A DNA stretch of 64,000 bases from Chlorops oryzae (taxonomy: Eukaryota > Arthropoda > Insecta > Diptera > Chloropidae), in NCBI GenBank assembly GCA_020466095.1, contig CM035807.1:55474555-55538554 (forward strand), given 5' to 3'. Below the pieces are notes generated by a model. The model saw nothing but the letters and a program-made list of their open reading frames with translations, searched no databases and had not been told where the DNA came from. Each line of letters begins with the position of its first letter. The first letter of the stretch is position 1. This document shows positions 30,516-42,377 of this stretch, one piece after another. The translations under genes were made by a program, and so were the position numbers.

Positions 30516-33500
30516 CTAATTCCATAGGCGCGGGGCTTTCAGAAATGCCGCAATGTCCCGTGGAGCGATTTTACCTACCTCAGTTGTGGAAGGATAGGCA
30601 ACGTATAGGTAACGAAGTCTGAGTCTCGCTAGACTATCACAGTGGCACAAGATGTGCTCCGCCGTTTCCTCTTCTTCGTTACAAAGTCTGCAGCTGTCGT
30701 CTCGAGAAAATCCAAGGTTCGATAGGTGCTTGTTTACTCGACAATGTCCAGTAAGAAAGCCTGTAACAAGTCGAATTCCAGTTCTATTCAGCAATAAAAG
30801 CTCTCTTGTTCTGGTCGTTGAGATGAGTGGCATGAAGTCTTTAGCTTGTTTGTGACCGGCTATGTCCTGCCATTCCTCCTGAGCTGCCGTTTCAAGCCAT
30901 ATCTTGGTATGGAGTTTGATGAAGCTCCATGATGGTCCACAAAATGGTAACGGCCCAATAAACAATGCAGCCGCTCCTTTCCTTGCAAGTTCATCTGCTT
31001 TCTCATTTCCCTCGAACCCGCTGTGACCTAGGATCCATATAAGATGGACCCTGTTGCGCGAGGAGAGTTCTATAAGTAGTTGCAGACAGTCCCAGACTAG
31101 TTTAGATGTGATTCTAAACGAGTTGAGTGCAAGGAGTGCAGCTTTGCTGTCAGAAAATATATATATGTTCTTGCAGATACAGTCCAATTCTTTATATTCT
31201 CTTAGGCATAGCTCAATTGCGAAGATTTTGGCCTGGAAGACTTTTGGGATTAACTCCGTAAACCCCTGCTCCCACCCCTTCATCCGTTTTCGACCCATCT
31301 GTATACCATAGATGAAAGTCCCCGGCGAATCTGGGTCTTTTTCGGTCCCAGTCATCTCTGTCTGGTATGGATACACGAAAATTCCTGTGGAAGTTGTATT
31401 TAGGTGAACAAATGTCAGATATGGTGATGTTTAGTCCTTCCTCTCTTTGCATTATCTTCCCTATCTGGGTGATGGACCCCAGATTGATAGGTTGTTTATT
31501 CAGCAATAGGATTTTTTTGCAAAAATCATTGCCTCCTTCTTGATGAAAAGGTGAAGTGGAGGTAGTCCCAGTGCAACCTCTAGGGCTGCAGTCGGCGTGG
31601 TTCTCATGGCTCCACTGATACTGATGCAAGCAAGTCTCTGGAGTTTCCGTAGACTATCCTTTGCAGTTTTCTGCTGGACCTTATTATACCAGATGGGTGC
31701 TCCATAGGATATGATAGGTCTGGCAATAGCTGTGTACATCATAGACTAAGCTTTGGACTGAGGCCCCAGTCTCTGCCAATAAGGCGTCGGCTGGTCCATA
31801 GTGCCGCTCTGGCCTTACGAATTGTGTTTTCAAGATGAGCGTTCCAGGCCATTTTCTCATCAAGAGTCAGTCCCAGATATTTGACCTGGCTGACAAATGG
31901 TATCATTTCCCCATTAAGAGATGGGTTTGCAAATTGCTCCCTATTTCTTTTCTTTGTGAAAATGACGATGTTTGTCTTTTTGGATTGACATTCAGTTTAG
32001 CTTCTCTACACCATCTAGTGACGATGTTCAGGGCATGTTGAAGGCGATACGAGATCGTGTCTTCGTATTTTCCCCTTATAAGGATAACGATGTCATAAGC
32101 GTATCCTTGCACCTCGAATCTTTCAGCACTTAGGCGATGTAGTAGCTCATCGGCTACGACTGACCACAATAGTGGTGATAAAACGCCCCCTTGTGGGCAT
32201 CCTTTTGCAGCGCAAGCCTTGATTTCTGTGTTGCCTAGAGTAGAGCGGACAACTCTTGACCTCAATAGACTGCTTATCCACGTCAGTGTTGTATTATCAA
32301 CGCCTTTATTCAGAAGGCAGTTTTCCATATATGAGTGATCCGTGTTATCAAAGGCTCCCTCAATATCAAGAAAACAGCCCACTGCGAACTCTTTGCAATC
32401 CACAGACTCCTGTATTTTACCAGTGAGACTATGAAGAGCATGAATCGTGGATTTGATACTGTTGATACGCATATTGATGGTTGTGAAGAGGATTTACTGA
32501 TAAATACTCTTCTCTTACATGTCTCTCAACAATTTTCTCCATTGTCTTGAGGAGAAAGATGTCAGGTTAATTGGCCTATAGGATTTCGGTAGGTCGCTAG
32601 CCTTTCCCCCCCTTTAGGTATGTACCGAACAATAACTTCCTTCCAACTTGTGGGTATGTTGCCCAACGCCAGCCCTGCTCTGAACAGAGTGATAAGGCAC
32701 GGCATCAAGTTGCAAAGCCCTTTCTGGAGCAGTGCTGGGAATATTCCATCCACTCCGGGGCTTTGAAAGGAGAGAATGAGTTGACAGCCCATTCAATCTT
32801 GTCAGCATTGAAGATTTTACGAGCAATCTCCCAATCGGCGGCACTGGGTCTATTATTGCCCTGCGTGTCAGGATCGGTGTTAGATCGTTGTAAAGGATGG
32901 ATCCCGGAAAGTGGTTTCTGTGAGAAGTATAAGTGATTCTCTGCAGTCCTCAGTATATGTTCCGTCGGCCCGCTTTAGAAGCCCGATCGGATTAGTGTGG
33001 TTCTTGGAAATGAGTTTCTGGAGCTTAGCACTACTGCTTAGGTTCTGGAGTCCTGAGCAGAAGTTTCTCCAAGATTCTCTTTTCGCCCTTCTAATTTCTT
33101 TAATGTATGCCGTTAATGCATTCTTATAATTATCCCATTCATCATAGGATTTAGCCCTGTTAAAGAGCCGCCGGGATTCGGCTCTTAGTTTGGCTAGCTT
33201 TTTGTTCCACCATGGTGCGATTCTGTTTCCAGTCTTAGTTTTGACCGGACAGGGCCTCATGGTAGGCATGTATGATAGCTGTACTTAGTGTGGTACTGGT
33301 AGTTCTAGGTCAGATCCCTTACCGATTGTACGTTTGTGCATAGTCAGGTTACCTTCAAGTGAATCTGCATAGAGATTCCAGTTTTGGACCTGGGAGCCTA
33401 AAGTCTCAGTAGTTTTTGTGACATAGATCAATATCAAAGGTAATATTGCGATGATCAGACATGGATGTTTCCGTGGAAACTTTCCAGTTTTTTATAAAAG

Positions 33501-34087
33501 TGCATAATAAATGATGTGCTTAAGGTAATGTCTAAGACCTCTTCCCTAATTCTGTTTATAAATGTAGGCCTATTGCCTATGTTTAGTATACTTAAATTGT
33601 TACTGGTAATAAATTCAAGTAGGCACTCACCTCTGTTATTTACGTCGGCGCTGCCCCATATCGTATGGTGTGCATTTACATCACTGCCAATGATTAGTTG
33701 TTTCCTATTTTTCACACTGTATTCCACTAGGCCCTTCAGTGCTAGGAAGTCTAGGTCCGTTGAGTCCCCGGGCAGGTAAGCTGAGCATATGATGAACTCT
33801 ATCTTTCCTGCGGGGGTTTCAGCGGCTATAAGTGCCGCGACCTGGTCCTTGTTGGTATGCTGTGGAATAATGAAAGCATTAATATCTTCTCTTACCACAA
33901 TACAAGCTCTAGGTCGACCACTACTGAGGTGGTCGTATAGTAGCTTACCTTTTAGGCCCCTTATCTGATTCTCGTAAATATAAGGCTCCTGGATTAGGGC
34001 GAGGTCAATCTTTTCCGAGATGAGGCGCTGCGTTAAGACTGCCGAGGCAGCCTTGGCATGTTGTAAGTTGCCTTGCAGACACCTCAT
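30516..34087 (-). pseudogene. LOA LINE ORF2: endonuclease, RT, RNase H (broken)
   Basis: The APE-type endonuclease spans 34087-33455 (IQEPYIYE, IIGSDVNAHHTIWG). A linker frame follows at 33269-32880, then the RT in pieces: NPIGQLT-like RPIS equivalent near 32562-32580, LDIEGAFDN, CPQGGVLSPLLWS and GYAYDIVI. The catalytic box should be YADD; the first Asp is Tyr (codon at 32095-32097), so RT is dead. RNase H begins with YTDGSKTDEG near 31310, continues in another frame with QAKIFAIEL, FSDSKAALL and GHSGFEGNEKADELA; the expected Glu of QAE is Lys. A Cys/His cluster (CRLCNEEEETAEHILCHC) closes the protein. At least four frameshifts are needed to join the parts. Confidence 0.88.
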
Positions 34088-34094
34088 CTCGGAT

Positions 34095-35528
34095 TTATTT
34101 TCTTTTCGGCCGCTTTCCGTCCCTCATCCACTTGGGCAGTTTTGTCCCATGAGTGGGTTGGCTAGGGCGTGGGGATCTGGAAGCGGCTGCTGTTTCCGGC
34201 TGTGTGGTTCCGGCACGTTGCTCGGTGGGCTTGCCATCTGACGGTGGAGTCTGTGCCTTGGAGGTACTTGGCTTCACCGCAGTGTCAGGTGCCACTGAGT
34301 CGCCGTTGCTGGATGTCTCGTGTGCCGTCTTTCGTTTTTCCTCTTCGCAATGGGGTCTCTTGCCAGTCCGTGTCTTGTCCGATCCACTGGGCATGGCTGA
34401 GTTTCGTGCTTGGGCTCTCGGCTCCCCCTTCACGCGCACAATTATTTGCGTGAAGTTTAAGCACAGCTTCCCCGATTGCGCGATGATTTTGTTTTTGGAT
34501 GCTTCGTCCACTGACACTGTCAGCTTCTCTCCTCCGGATTTGTCCTTCTCCGTTCTCAAGATTCGCCAGCAGGAAGTCCGCAGACCACCATTCTGCTTTC
34601 GAAGCCGCGCCAGGAGACGTTCAGGTGGTAGGACAGCACTGGGGGGGATATATGTGATGCACACGAAGGTTTTGCGCATTTCATCGCCTTGGAACACTTT
34701 GAGTGCAGCATCAGGGAATGGTTGTAGCTTCGGTATACACCCTATCAACCACTCCTTTGTTTCGCCGTTACAGCACGTCAGTGATAGCCAACCATCTCTG
34801 CTGACGCTAGTGACGAAGCCATATGTTTTGTCATGGCTAGGGAGCTTGTCAATTTCATCGAGTAGTTTGGCCTTCACCAGCTCCATCTGCTCGGTGCTGA
34901 GATTGATAGCAGGAAAGTCCCTATGTGATATCGCGACTTTACACGCTGTTGCGACATCCCTGTAGGAACGCGTAAGATGTGTGACAGGAGGTGTTTCCGT
35001 GCCCGTCTGATGAGATGCCTTAGGCCTCTTCATCACCGGTCGTGGAGCTTCCTCTGGAGTGGTATTATTGGATCTGCATCTCTTATTGACACTTGGTCCA
35101 GCACCCTCTCCTTTCGACACAATGGAGGCCTTATAAATCGCGTAGCGCTCGCGTTCTTTCCTCTTTGCCTCCTCAGAGCTCATGCCCTCTTTCAACATCG
35201 CCTTGATCCTCCGCTTTTGAGCGCCGGTCAAGTATTCGTACTTCTTCCTATCACCTGAGTCAGCTTGACTCTTGGTGTTAGCGCCCGTGGATGATGACGA
35301 TGCACCATCATTGTCCATAGGAACAAGGGTGGTATCGGCACACGGCACATCCTCACTGCTTGATTCCAAGGGACTCTTAGCAGTGGCAGATGTACCGTCC
35401 TGTATCTTGAGAGATCGCTCAAGTCTCTTCTCAAGATTGTCTCCGACCTTGGTCGGCGAACGGAGTAGAGCTTCTTCCTCTGACTCCGTGATTTGGTTGT
35501 TTTGTTGTTTTGTTGTTGTTGTTTCCAT
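34095..35528 (-). CDS. LOA LINE ORF1 protein (DUF4780-type)
   Basis: An uninterrupted 477-codon frame. Residues ~1-200 are Ser/Thr/Lys/Glu-rich and look disordered, with a basic stretch (TGAQKRRIKAMLKEG). Residues ~240-365 form the conserved part: KTYGFVTSVSRDGWLSLTC, KEWLIGCIPKLQPFP and LLARLRKQNGGLRTSCWRIL, a pattern I associate with DUF4780. The tail is again polar and basic (LPKWMRDGKRPKRK). By analogy with LINE ORF1 proteins it should bind element RNA; this is inferred. The ORF1 stop lies five bases upstream of the ORF2 ATG, suggesting reinitiation or coupled translation. The + strand ORF at 34153-34965 is antisense noise. Confidence 0.85.
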   Translation of the reverse strand: METTTTKQQNNQITESEEEALLRSPTKVGDNLEKRLERSLKIQDGTSATAKSPLESSSEDVPCADTTLVPMDNDGASSSSTGANTKSQADSGDRKKYEYLTGAQKRRIKAMLKEGMSSEEAKRKERERYAIYKASIVSKGEGAGPSVNKRCRSNNTTPEEAPRPVMKRPKASHQTGTETPPVTHLTRSYRDVATACKVAISHRDFPAINLSTEQMELVKAKLLDEIDKLPSHDKTYGFVTSVSRDGWLSLTCCNGETKEWLIGCIPKLQPFPDAALKVFQGDEMRKTFVCITYIPPSAVLPPERLLARLRKQNGGLRTSCWRILRTEKDKSGGEKLTVSVDEASKNKIIAQSGKLCLNFTQIIVRVKGEPRAQARNSAMPSGSDKTRTGKRPHCEEEKRKTAHETSSNGDSVAPDTAVKPSTSKAQTPPSDGKPTEQRAGTTQPETAAASRSPRPSQPTHGTKLPKWMRDGKRPKRK

Positions 35529-36161
35529 ATGGTTTTTCTATAAGGGGAATATACGGTCACCCAAGGCAGAGCCCCATGCCTTGGGAAGGTTAATTAAAAC
35601 AGGATGTCACCCGGTGTCCTGAGTTTGCTACTTGTGGGCTGGATGCACCCCTCCAGCCAAGCTTCTTCGGCGCAGCTACCTTAGAATTGGGGAGTTTTTT
35701 GGGTCTAGGTGTTATTGTCCCAGGGAGTTGTCCTTCTCCCTCGCACGACAATCTGCGGTGCAATCTTAGCAGAGACATGACCTAACTGAGATTACACCAT
35801 CGGTCTGATAGATTGTCGCACTTCTCATGTGGGCTGACCGATTAGCTAGTATCTTAGCAGATGATCGAGACATCTGCCTGCTCCCCGAGACGCTTAGGTG
35901 TTAGACAGCCATTCGGACTTAACTAGCTAGCCATGCCAAGATTTGCTCAGCAGTGACCTTTCCGACATGAGTGACTCTACCGGGGACGAATGCCCCCGTC
36001 GGTATAGCTCCCTGCATCATTGCCCCTTCCTGCCAGAGGGAGGTTGGTCCGCGACAGAGTTTTACTTAATTAGCTATAGCTCTGCTTACCACCCAACATC
36101 TTAGGGTGGCTTACCCCTATCCGCCACCTGGGGACGCGCCTGATGGGTACCTATCCGCACA
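35529..36161 (-). promoter_or_regulatory. LOA LINE 5' UTR, probable internal promoter region
   Basis: Begins GTGCGGATAGGTACCCATC at the target duplication and is GC-richer than the surroundings. Full-length LINEs normally carry an internal Pol II promoter here (family knowledge); no specific promoter motif is claimed. Confidence 0.5.
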
Positions 36162-36171
36162 GGTTACATTA

Positions 36172-36387
36172 CTTCAACCTACAATTCTTATAAGCTTTAT
36201 GCGGATTAACATATAAGAGGTAACAAAATTGTCCGAAAATTTTTATGCAATTTTCCACTTTGCACGTTAAATATATGTACTTATGTATGAAATTGATTTT
36301 GAAAACTTAAATATGCAGTTTTAATTTAAAAAGTGAAGTATAATTATTATTTTCTAATTAAAAAAACAAATGCGTTTTTTTATAGTC
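36172..36387. other. AT-rich gap between two elements
   Basis: No gene or repeat recognised. Confidence 0.5.
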
Positions 36388-36483
36388 TGTTACGTGTCAG
36401 GCAAATGGCCACAGAGCCCCTGATGAACCTAGCCGCAAGAGTGGTCGTCGATTTCGTCAATCCGTTGTCGTGAGTGCTTTCGC

Positions 36484-36521
<38 letters not shown>

Positions 36522-36714
36522 CATATTAGAGACTAGGTTGGATGAAGGAAGAAGAAATAATAATAATAAATAAATACAATAAAAATACAAGTTGAAAATA
36601 TATAATTATAAAGTAAGTGCTTTTTTTTATAAAAAAAAAAAAAAAAAAAACATTTCTTCAAAAATAAAAAATATAAAAAGAAAAAAAAAAATATTAGATT
36701 TGAATCTTTCCAGA

Positions 36715-37390
36715 ATGCAACGAACTAAACAACTGGAAGAGAAACTCACCCAGTCGATCGAAAACTTTCGAGAAGCGATGGCCCCTACAGTTGGACTGCA
36801 ATCCCGAATTAAACCGGAAAGCCGATCTAATCGAATGGCAAGATCCAAAGACGAAGCGTCTAACGCTTCGCCCAATGTCGATAACATCGCGCAGCGCAGC
36901 AATTTACACCCAGGAACCACAGCCAGCTACACCAGTTCCATCTAATTCGCCATTGCCAACACCGGTGCCACCGTCAGATGATGTGGAGGACTGTTTAAGC
37001 CTGGATGGTTATGATTTAAGCCAGGACGAATGGGGTGGCTACGGAGCCTTAGCCGACACACCTGCCTCCACTGAACCCACGCCAAAGTACAGCGTGTACG
37101 ACCGTCATTTCTCCGTACCACCAAATGAAGCACAGGACGACGTTCCGCTGGTCCTGAGGGAGTAATCCGCTCCGCCCAAGAGAGCCGAAAGGGGCAGCGG
37201 GTAAAATTTATGAAGGCAGTAAATGGTGTATTCTACCAAGTAAACATAAATAAAGCAGGAAAACTCACCGTAAAAAAACGGGATCCACCAAAAGGAGAAC
37301 CGACTGCAACAATGCCACCGGCTCAGTGTTCCTCAAGGCGCCGCAATTGCACTCATGATGTAAGTGGTAAGAGAACCAAGTTTAATTGAG
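36715..37390 (+). pseudogene. Broken copy of the LTR ORF in the 5' repeat
   Basis: The same protein as at 46156-46833, starting MQRTKQLEEKLTQ. Relative to the 3' copy it has a net 2 bp loss near 36815 (GGAAA where the other has ACTGCCG) and a 1 bp loss near 37160, giving a stop just after VLRE. The Pro/Ser/Thr-rich middle (residues ~80-110) remains readable in another frame. Confidence 0.75.
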
Positions 37391-38790
37391 AGTAGACGTC
37401 CATCTACAACAAAACACTTATACAGAAAATGAATTTTTACATCTAAATTGCTTTTAAATATTTTTTTTTTTTTGAATGAATTAATCTATAAAATAGTATT
37501 GAAATTATATATAAAATAGAATAAGATAGAATAATAATAAAAATGAATTTGTAACTTAAGTAAAGATAATCAGTTTTAAAGAGATCCAATCTGTTGCGGC
37601 ACCACGAACGGATATAATAAAAAAAAAAAAAAAAATATAGCTAATGAAGAGGGGATCGAAGGGGGATATATATATAAAAGAAAAAAAAAAACTTAGAGCC
37701 AAGTGATAAATGGAGAATCACAACAATTAGAATAATGTTAATATCAAAGTTAGGTACAAATTGAAAAACACTTTTATGTATATATTGTTTCCTTTTTCTC
37801 TTTTTTTGTTACGCATTAGGTGCCACACAGATTGTACCTCTTTATATCTTTTATTTACAGATATTAAGGCTATTTGTACTTATCTTTTGTGAGGTTAATC
37901 CAAGCTGAGGGTAGCGCCAACACCATGAATTTTTTTTAAATTTAGTTTTATCTTTTCTTTTTTTTAACACTAGGCACTTAAAGAAACTTTTTATTTTTTG
38001 TTTATAAATTAAATGTCAAGTTTGACAATTCAATAGATGGAGAAATAGAAAAGAGAGCGAAGGAGTGAGACAAATATAGTCCGATATAAAGGCTAGCTTA
38101 TAAAGCTGGAAAGATCACAGCGTTGCCACTAGCAATTTTTGTTGTTGTGCGATCACCTATAAATTCGGATTTCGGTTTAAAAAAGAAGATAATAAGAAGA
38201 TATAGTAACACTAAATGAAGGTCAGGATAACAGGGCATCATTTAACAACCCCATAAAACAGCTGTGAGCATATTCTGCACAAACATTTACAAAATTCAGA
38301 ACACTAACTCACTGTGGTGAAATTTAATTTCCAAAGACAATTGTTGTTCCATCAAAGGAAATAGATGCTAGAAACGGGACCTTAGTTTAGTTGTTGTTGG
38401 AGAAATTCCCTTATTTAAGCAGAGCGTCTTCTAAGAAAAGATCAGTCTTAAAAGTGTCTAACACTAGGACTAATAGGAAAGGAAGATCCAATCATCCTTT
38501 TTTTTAGAAGAAAATATATATATTTAGGTAAATGATGATTTAATCATCTATACCAGAATCAGGCATAAAAAATTAGTTTTTTTTGAAAAAATGATTTTTT
38601 TTCATACAATTCAAATACAATTATAAATGTGCGATTTACATATTTCGTTTTCTTTCTTCCAACCGGAGTTTTTTTTTGTAAAAAAAAAAATTTTTTTTTT
38701 TCTTTCTTTCTTTTCTTTCTTCAGTGATATTGGTTGTTGTTGCTAGGATTTGTTAATTCTTTCCGCTAGGCAGCTATAAGAGCTTTGATC

Positions 38791-38930
38791 TTCCCGCTAG
38801 AAAGGTAGGAAGTTTTCAGTATTCCCGCTAGAAAGGTAGGAAGCTTTTAGTATTCCCGCTAGAAAGGTAGGAAGTTTTCAGTATTCCCGCTAGAAAGGTA
38901 GGAAACTTTTAGTATTCCCGCTAGAAAGTG
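38791..38930 (+). repeat. 31 bp tandem repeat in the 5' LTR
   Basis: About 4.5 copies of TTCCCGCTAGAAAGGTAGGA plus ~11 bp, alternating AGTTTTCAGTA and AGCTTTTAGTA ends. A matching array is at 48233-48372 in the 3' LTR. Confidence 0.9.
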
Positions 38931-39683
38931 ACCCTGTAGGGAAAAGCATTAGGTAAAGCTGGATTTACCTCACACATATTTTTTTTTTAAATAAATTTTG
39001 TAAATTTCTTTTTTTTATAAAAATCTTGTGATATGAAATCATACGGTATTGACATGTATAATTATCTAGATTTACGGACATGAATTGTAATAAAATAAGA
39101 ATGAATTTAAAGTTTCAAGCATTTCTCAATTTGATTGGAAATATGTGGTAAGATCTCTAAGTTCCAAGGTGTACCAGAGGGTGCGAAAAGGGGTATCTCG
39201 TGACGACAATGCACTTACGGACTAGGACATAAATGACGGACGAAACGTACAGGATAAGGGGAGTACGCTAAAAATTTAATTTGGAGCATAGCGTACTCAC
39301 AGGACTGGGTACCGCAGTGATGTACCCAGTGGGTGGGCCGCTCCTGACTTCGGACAGTGACGTTAGGAGGAGTGCTAGATGGGTGGGACTTTTTTTTTTT
39401 GTAGGATAGTAGGATGAATGAACGAATGAATGAGGATGGTATGGGAGTGTGTGACGGGTGAATGAACTGAAGGATGAGGCTTTTTCTGCAAGGATTAAGG
39501 TGTGCATATTAAAATTGGACAGTTTAGGTATTTGTGTATCCCTACTTTCTTTCTTTTGTTTCCGTTCTAATTTCCTTTAATTAACTCTATATTTTTTTTG
39601 TCTTAAATTTTTTTTTGGAATCCACTCTATCGACACACATTTTTGTTGTAAATTGATTGGGTTGCTGTGCGGGGTGGCAAAAG

Positions 39684-40672
39684 TTCAGACTATCCAAAAC
39701 TATTGCTTTCTCTTTCTTTTCTTTTCCTTTGATTCCTTTTCATTTCCCTTTTCTTTTCCTAATCCATTTATATCCTTCCCATTTTGCATTATATATATAA
39801 TTTTTGTTTCCGTATTTATCTCCAGTTCCAATTTAAAAATTCCATTCTTTCCTTTTTCTCAGCTTTTTATATTCCTTTTTATTTTTATATATATATATAT
39901 TTTTTTTTTTTTTTTAAAGTCGGCTGCACAAATACCACTTAGGGAGAAATTTTTTTTGGGGTGGGTTGGTTATTTTGGGTTTTTTCGCAGCAAGCTCTAA
40001 GAAATCAATGCTAGAGACTTTTGTGTGATGAATTCCGGTACCAAAGAACATTATTTAATTTGTGTTGATGGGCAAGGGGGCTTTGACAGCAGGGCACCGT
40101 CCCGGGATCAAATTTTTCTCCTTGACTCATAGATGCAGCAGGGGAAATGAATAGTGGAGGACGTAAGCTACCGTTAGAATGCTGAGTGGCAACTAATACG
40201 TGAGGTTTACGTTTCAAAACATTCCGGAAGTTGAAGGCAAGCCTGCACACGAAAGTAGAACGTGTGAAGAGTGTGTTCAACATTAGACATTAAAGCGGTA
40301 GGGAGGGGGAAGTAGTGTGACTCGGACAAGACAGACTGACTAAGAGATACCCTGAAGTACACCTGATGGATAAGCACAGGAACACACAAATCCAAATCCG
40401 ATCCAGTACAACAGAAAATTTTTTCTTTCGTATATATTTTTTTTTATATTTTATTCATTTCTTTTTTATCCATTAAAATTACAAAAAAAAAAAAGAAAGA
40501 AAAAAAAATACATACATATATAGATAATAATAAATTAGTAATGAATTTGAATTTTATGAAAATAAAAATATAAAAAAAAAAACAAAAAAAAAAAGAGATT
40601 ACTTAACATTAATAAGTATATTATTTGTGGAGAATCTCAGGATTTTTGTTTTGGCTTCAAGTAGCATCGTGT
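39684..40672 (+). other. Leader between 5' LTR and gag
   Basis: About 1 kb of T-rich then A-rich non-coding sequence. A primer-binding site should lie right after the LTR (TTCAGACTATCC...), but I could not match it to a tRNA. Confidence 0.55.
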
Positions 40673-42184
40673 ATGGATACATCAGAAATACCAAAACCTG
40701 CGATATCACTCTCACCTAATAGAAGAATTACTAGGCAACTAGCTAGGCTTTTGTCGACAGACCTAGTTTTATTCCCTAATACGCCTACGGTATCGACAAC
40801 ACAACAGGACTGTCTTGAATCCAAAAATTTGACCCACTCACTAAATTTCTCAGCGAAAATAGACACCCTTCTTGAAATGTCTGACGATAAAGAACAGGTA
40901 GCTGGAGGAGTGGATTTCCCGGTAGGAAACGATGCGCAAAATCCAATCCCGGACATAAATGATCCGATTCCGGAGCCTACCGTACAACAGAGACTTACAG
41001 ATTTGATCTTGATGATATCTGAACACAATCGAGCTCTAGTTGACTGTACTAAGGAATGCAGGGAGCTACATGGAAAGTTCGACAGAGTTGAAAATAGAAT
41101 AGTACGACTAGAAAGCAGTGCTTCTCAAACACAAAGACCACAGTCTACTCCTAATGAGCAACGTCAGCCATTGCGACACTCTCACATTAATGATCCCTTA
41201 AGCCGCACTGAGATAGAACGTATAAATCACACAGACCTAAATAAGTGGCACATTAAATATGATGGCACCAACCGTGAAATGACGGCAGAAAGTTTTATTT
41301 TTAGAATAGAGAGATTGGTCCAGACTCATTGTACATCAGATAGTGAATTGTTCAGAGATTTTCATTGTCTACTAAAAGACAATGCTAGCAAGTGGTACTG
41401 GCAACTACTTGAAGATAATAAGCACAATTTAGACTTTGACTATCATGATGTGAGGAGAGAACTTTTTAATCAGTTTAAGTCTAGCCAATCAGATTTTGAA
41501 ATTATCAAGGAGTTGGTAGAACGAAAGCAGTCAGTAGGAGAATCCTTTGAAGATTTTTACACTGATATGCATAATATCAGTTTTCGCCTACAGAACCGCA
41601 TTGCTGAGCACGAGATCGTCGAAATTATTAAAAATAACTTGAGAGGACAATTGGCAACAATAATGTTCTCTAGCAAAATAATGACGCTGTCGCAATTAAA
41701 GCTGGAATGTCGGAAGGCCGAAAAAGTGTTGCGTGAATCCAGACCTAAGCCTAGACAAGTTAGTGAACTTCAGAATAGTGAAACACTAAATGAACCTATT
41801 TCCTTGCCAATGGTTAGTCAAACTATTGAAGCAATTAAGAATAACAGTTTCTCGAAGCCCCAACACGATAGAAGACATTTTAATAACGAACCAAATAAGC
41901 CAACATTACCCAGCAGTTTGTCAGAAACAGGCATGCATAAGCCAAATACGCTGTGCCCCTCACCATTTCACTAAAATTTGTGTTTCGGGTGTGGCATGCC
42001 GGGAGACTACTTTAAAAAGAATCCTACCTCAGCAGAAAATCGCTGCAAAAGCGCTTTTCATGAAATGAAAAGCTTTTTGTGCGGCAAATTAGACTCTTAC
42101 TGCGTATATCAGGGTGACTCAAATAAACCAAATTTAAACCAACGACTGGCAGAGGTGTCCGGATCCCCGAGCCAGCAAAATTAG
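40673..42184 (+). pseudogene. gag: gag of the long-LTR gypsy element (in-frame stop)
   Basis: The start is taken at the ATG of MDTSEIPKPAIS (40673); a later Met at MSDDKEQ is also possible. Residues ~190-370 form a retrotransposon capsid domain: LNKWHIKYDGTNREMTAESF, KWYWQLLEDN, ELFNQFKSSQSDFEIIKELV and QSVGESFEDFYTDM. A TAA at 41972-41974 interrupts the frame; the same frame then continues with CFGCGMPGDYF and a later Cys, a zinc-knuckle-like region, to 42184. Gag packages the RNA in a particle (family knowledge). A single stop between capsid and knuckle is most simply a disabling mutation, though a readthrough signal cannot be excluded by eye. Confidence 0.8.
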
Positions 42185-42377
42185 AATCCGGTAACGTCTG
42201 TATATTGACTCGACCTAATCCAATACTACCAGGATTAAATCAATTAAATCCCCAGCACGTATTGGAAACTCCAAAATCCCTGCACCAACGTAAATTAGAA
42301 TACGAAAAGGCCAGGGCCCGTATTTTTTGTGAATTAACTGAAAAAAGAAAACAAAAAAAATATATGAAAATTTTGAA

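Larger units (their letters stand above)
30429..36161 (-). mobile_element. Full-length LOA-type LINE
   Basis: 5733 bp on the minus strand, flanked by the 10 bp target duplication GGTTACATTA at 30419-30428 and 36162-36171. The order is 5' UTR (36161-35529), ORF1 (35528-34095), ORF2 with endonuclease, reverse transcriptase and RNase H (34087-30516), a short 3' UTR and a CCTAA tail. RNase H in ORF2 and an ORF1 with a DUF4780-type domain fit the LOA clade. ORF2 has several frameshifts and altered catalytic residues, so the copy is dead, but both ends are preserved. Confidence 0.9.
36388..39683 (+). repeat. 5' long terminal repeat (~3.3 kb)
   Basis: Matches 45818-49125 with few substitutions and small indels, including a 30 versus 36 bp A run (36490-36519 versus 45921-45956). 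It contains a broken copy of the LTR ORF, a 31 bp tandem repeat (38791-38930), T-rich regions, and a 3' end ATTGGGTTGCTGTGCGGGGT. The length is exceptional for an LTR. Confidence 0.88.

Noticed and set aside
34153..34965. 270-codon + strand ORF
   Set aside because: Antisense to the LOA ORF1 protein, which shows a conserved domain; the + strand product is Cys/Ser-rich noise.
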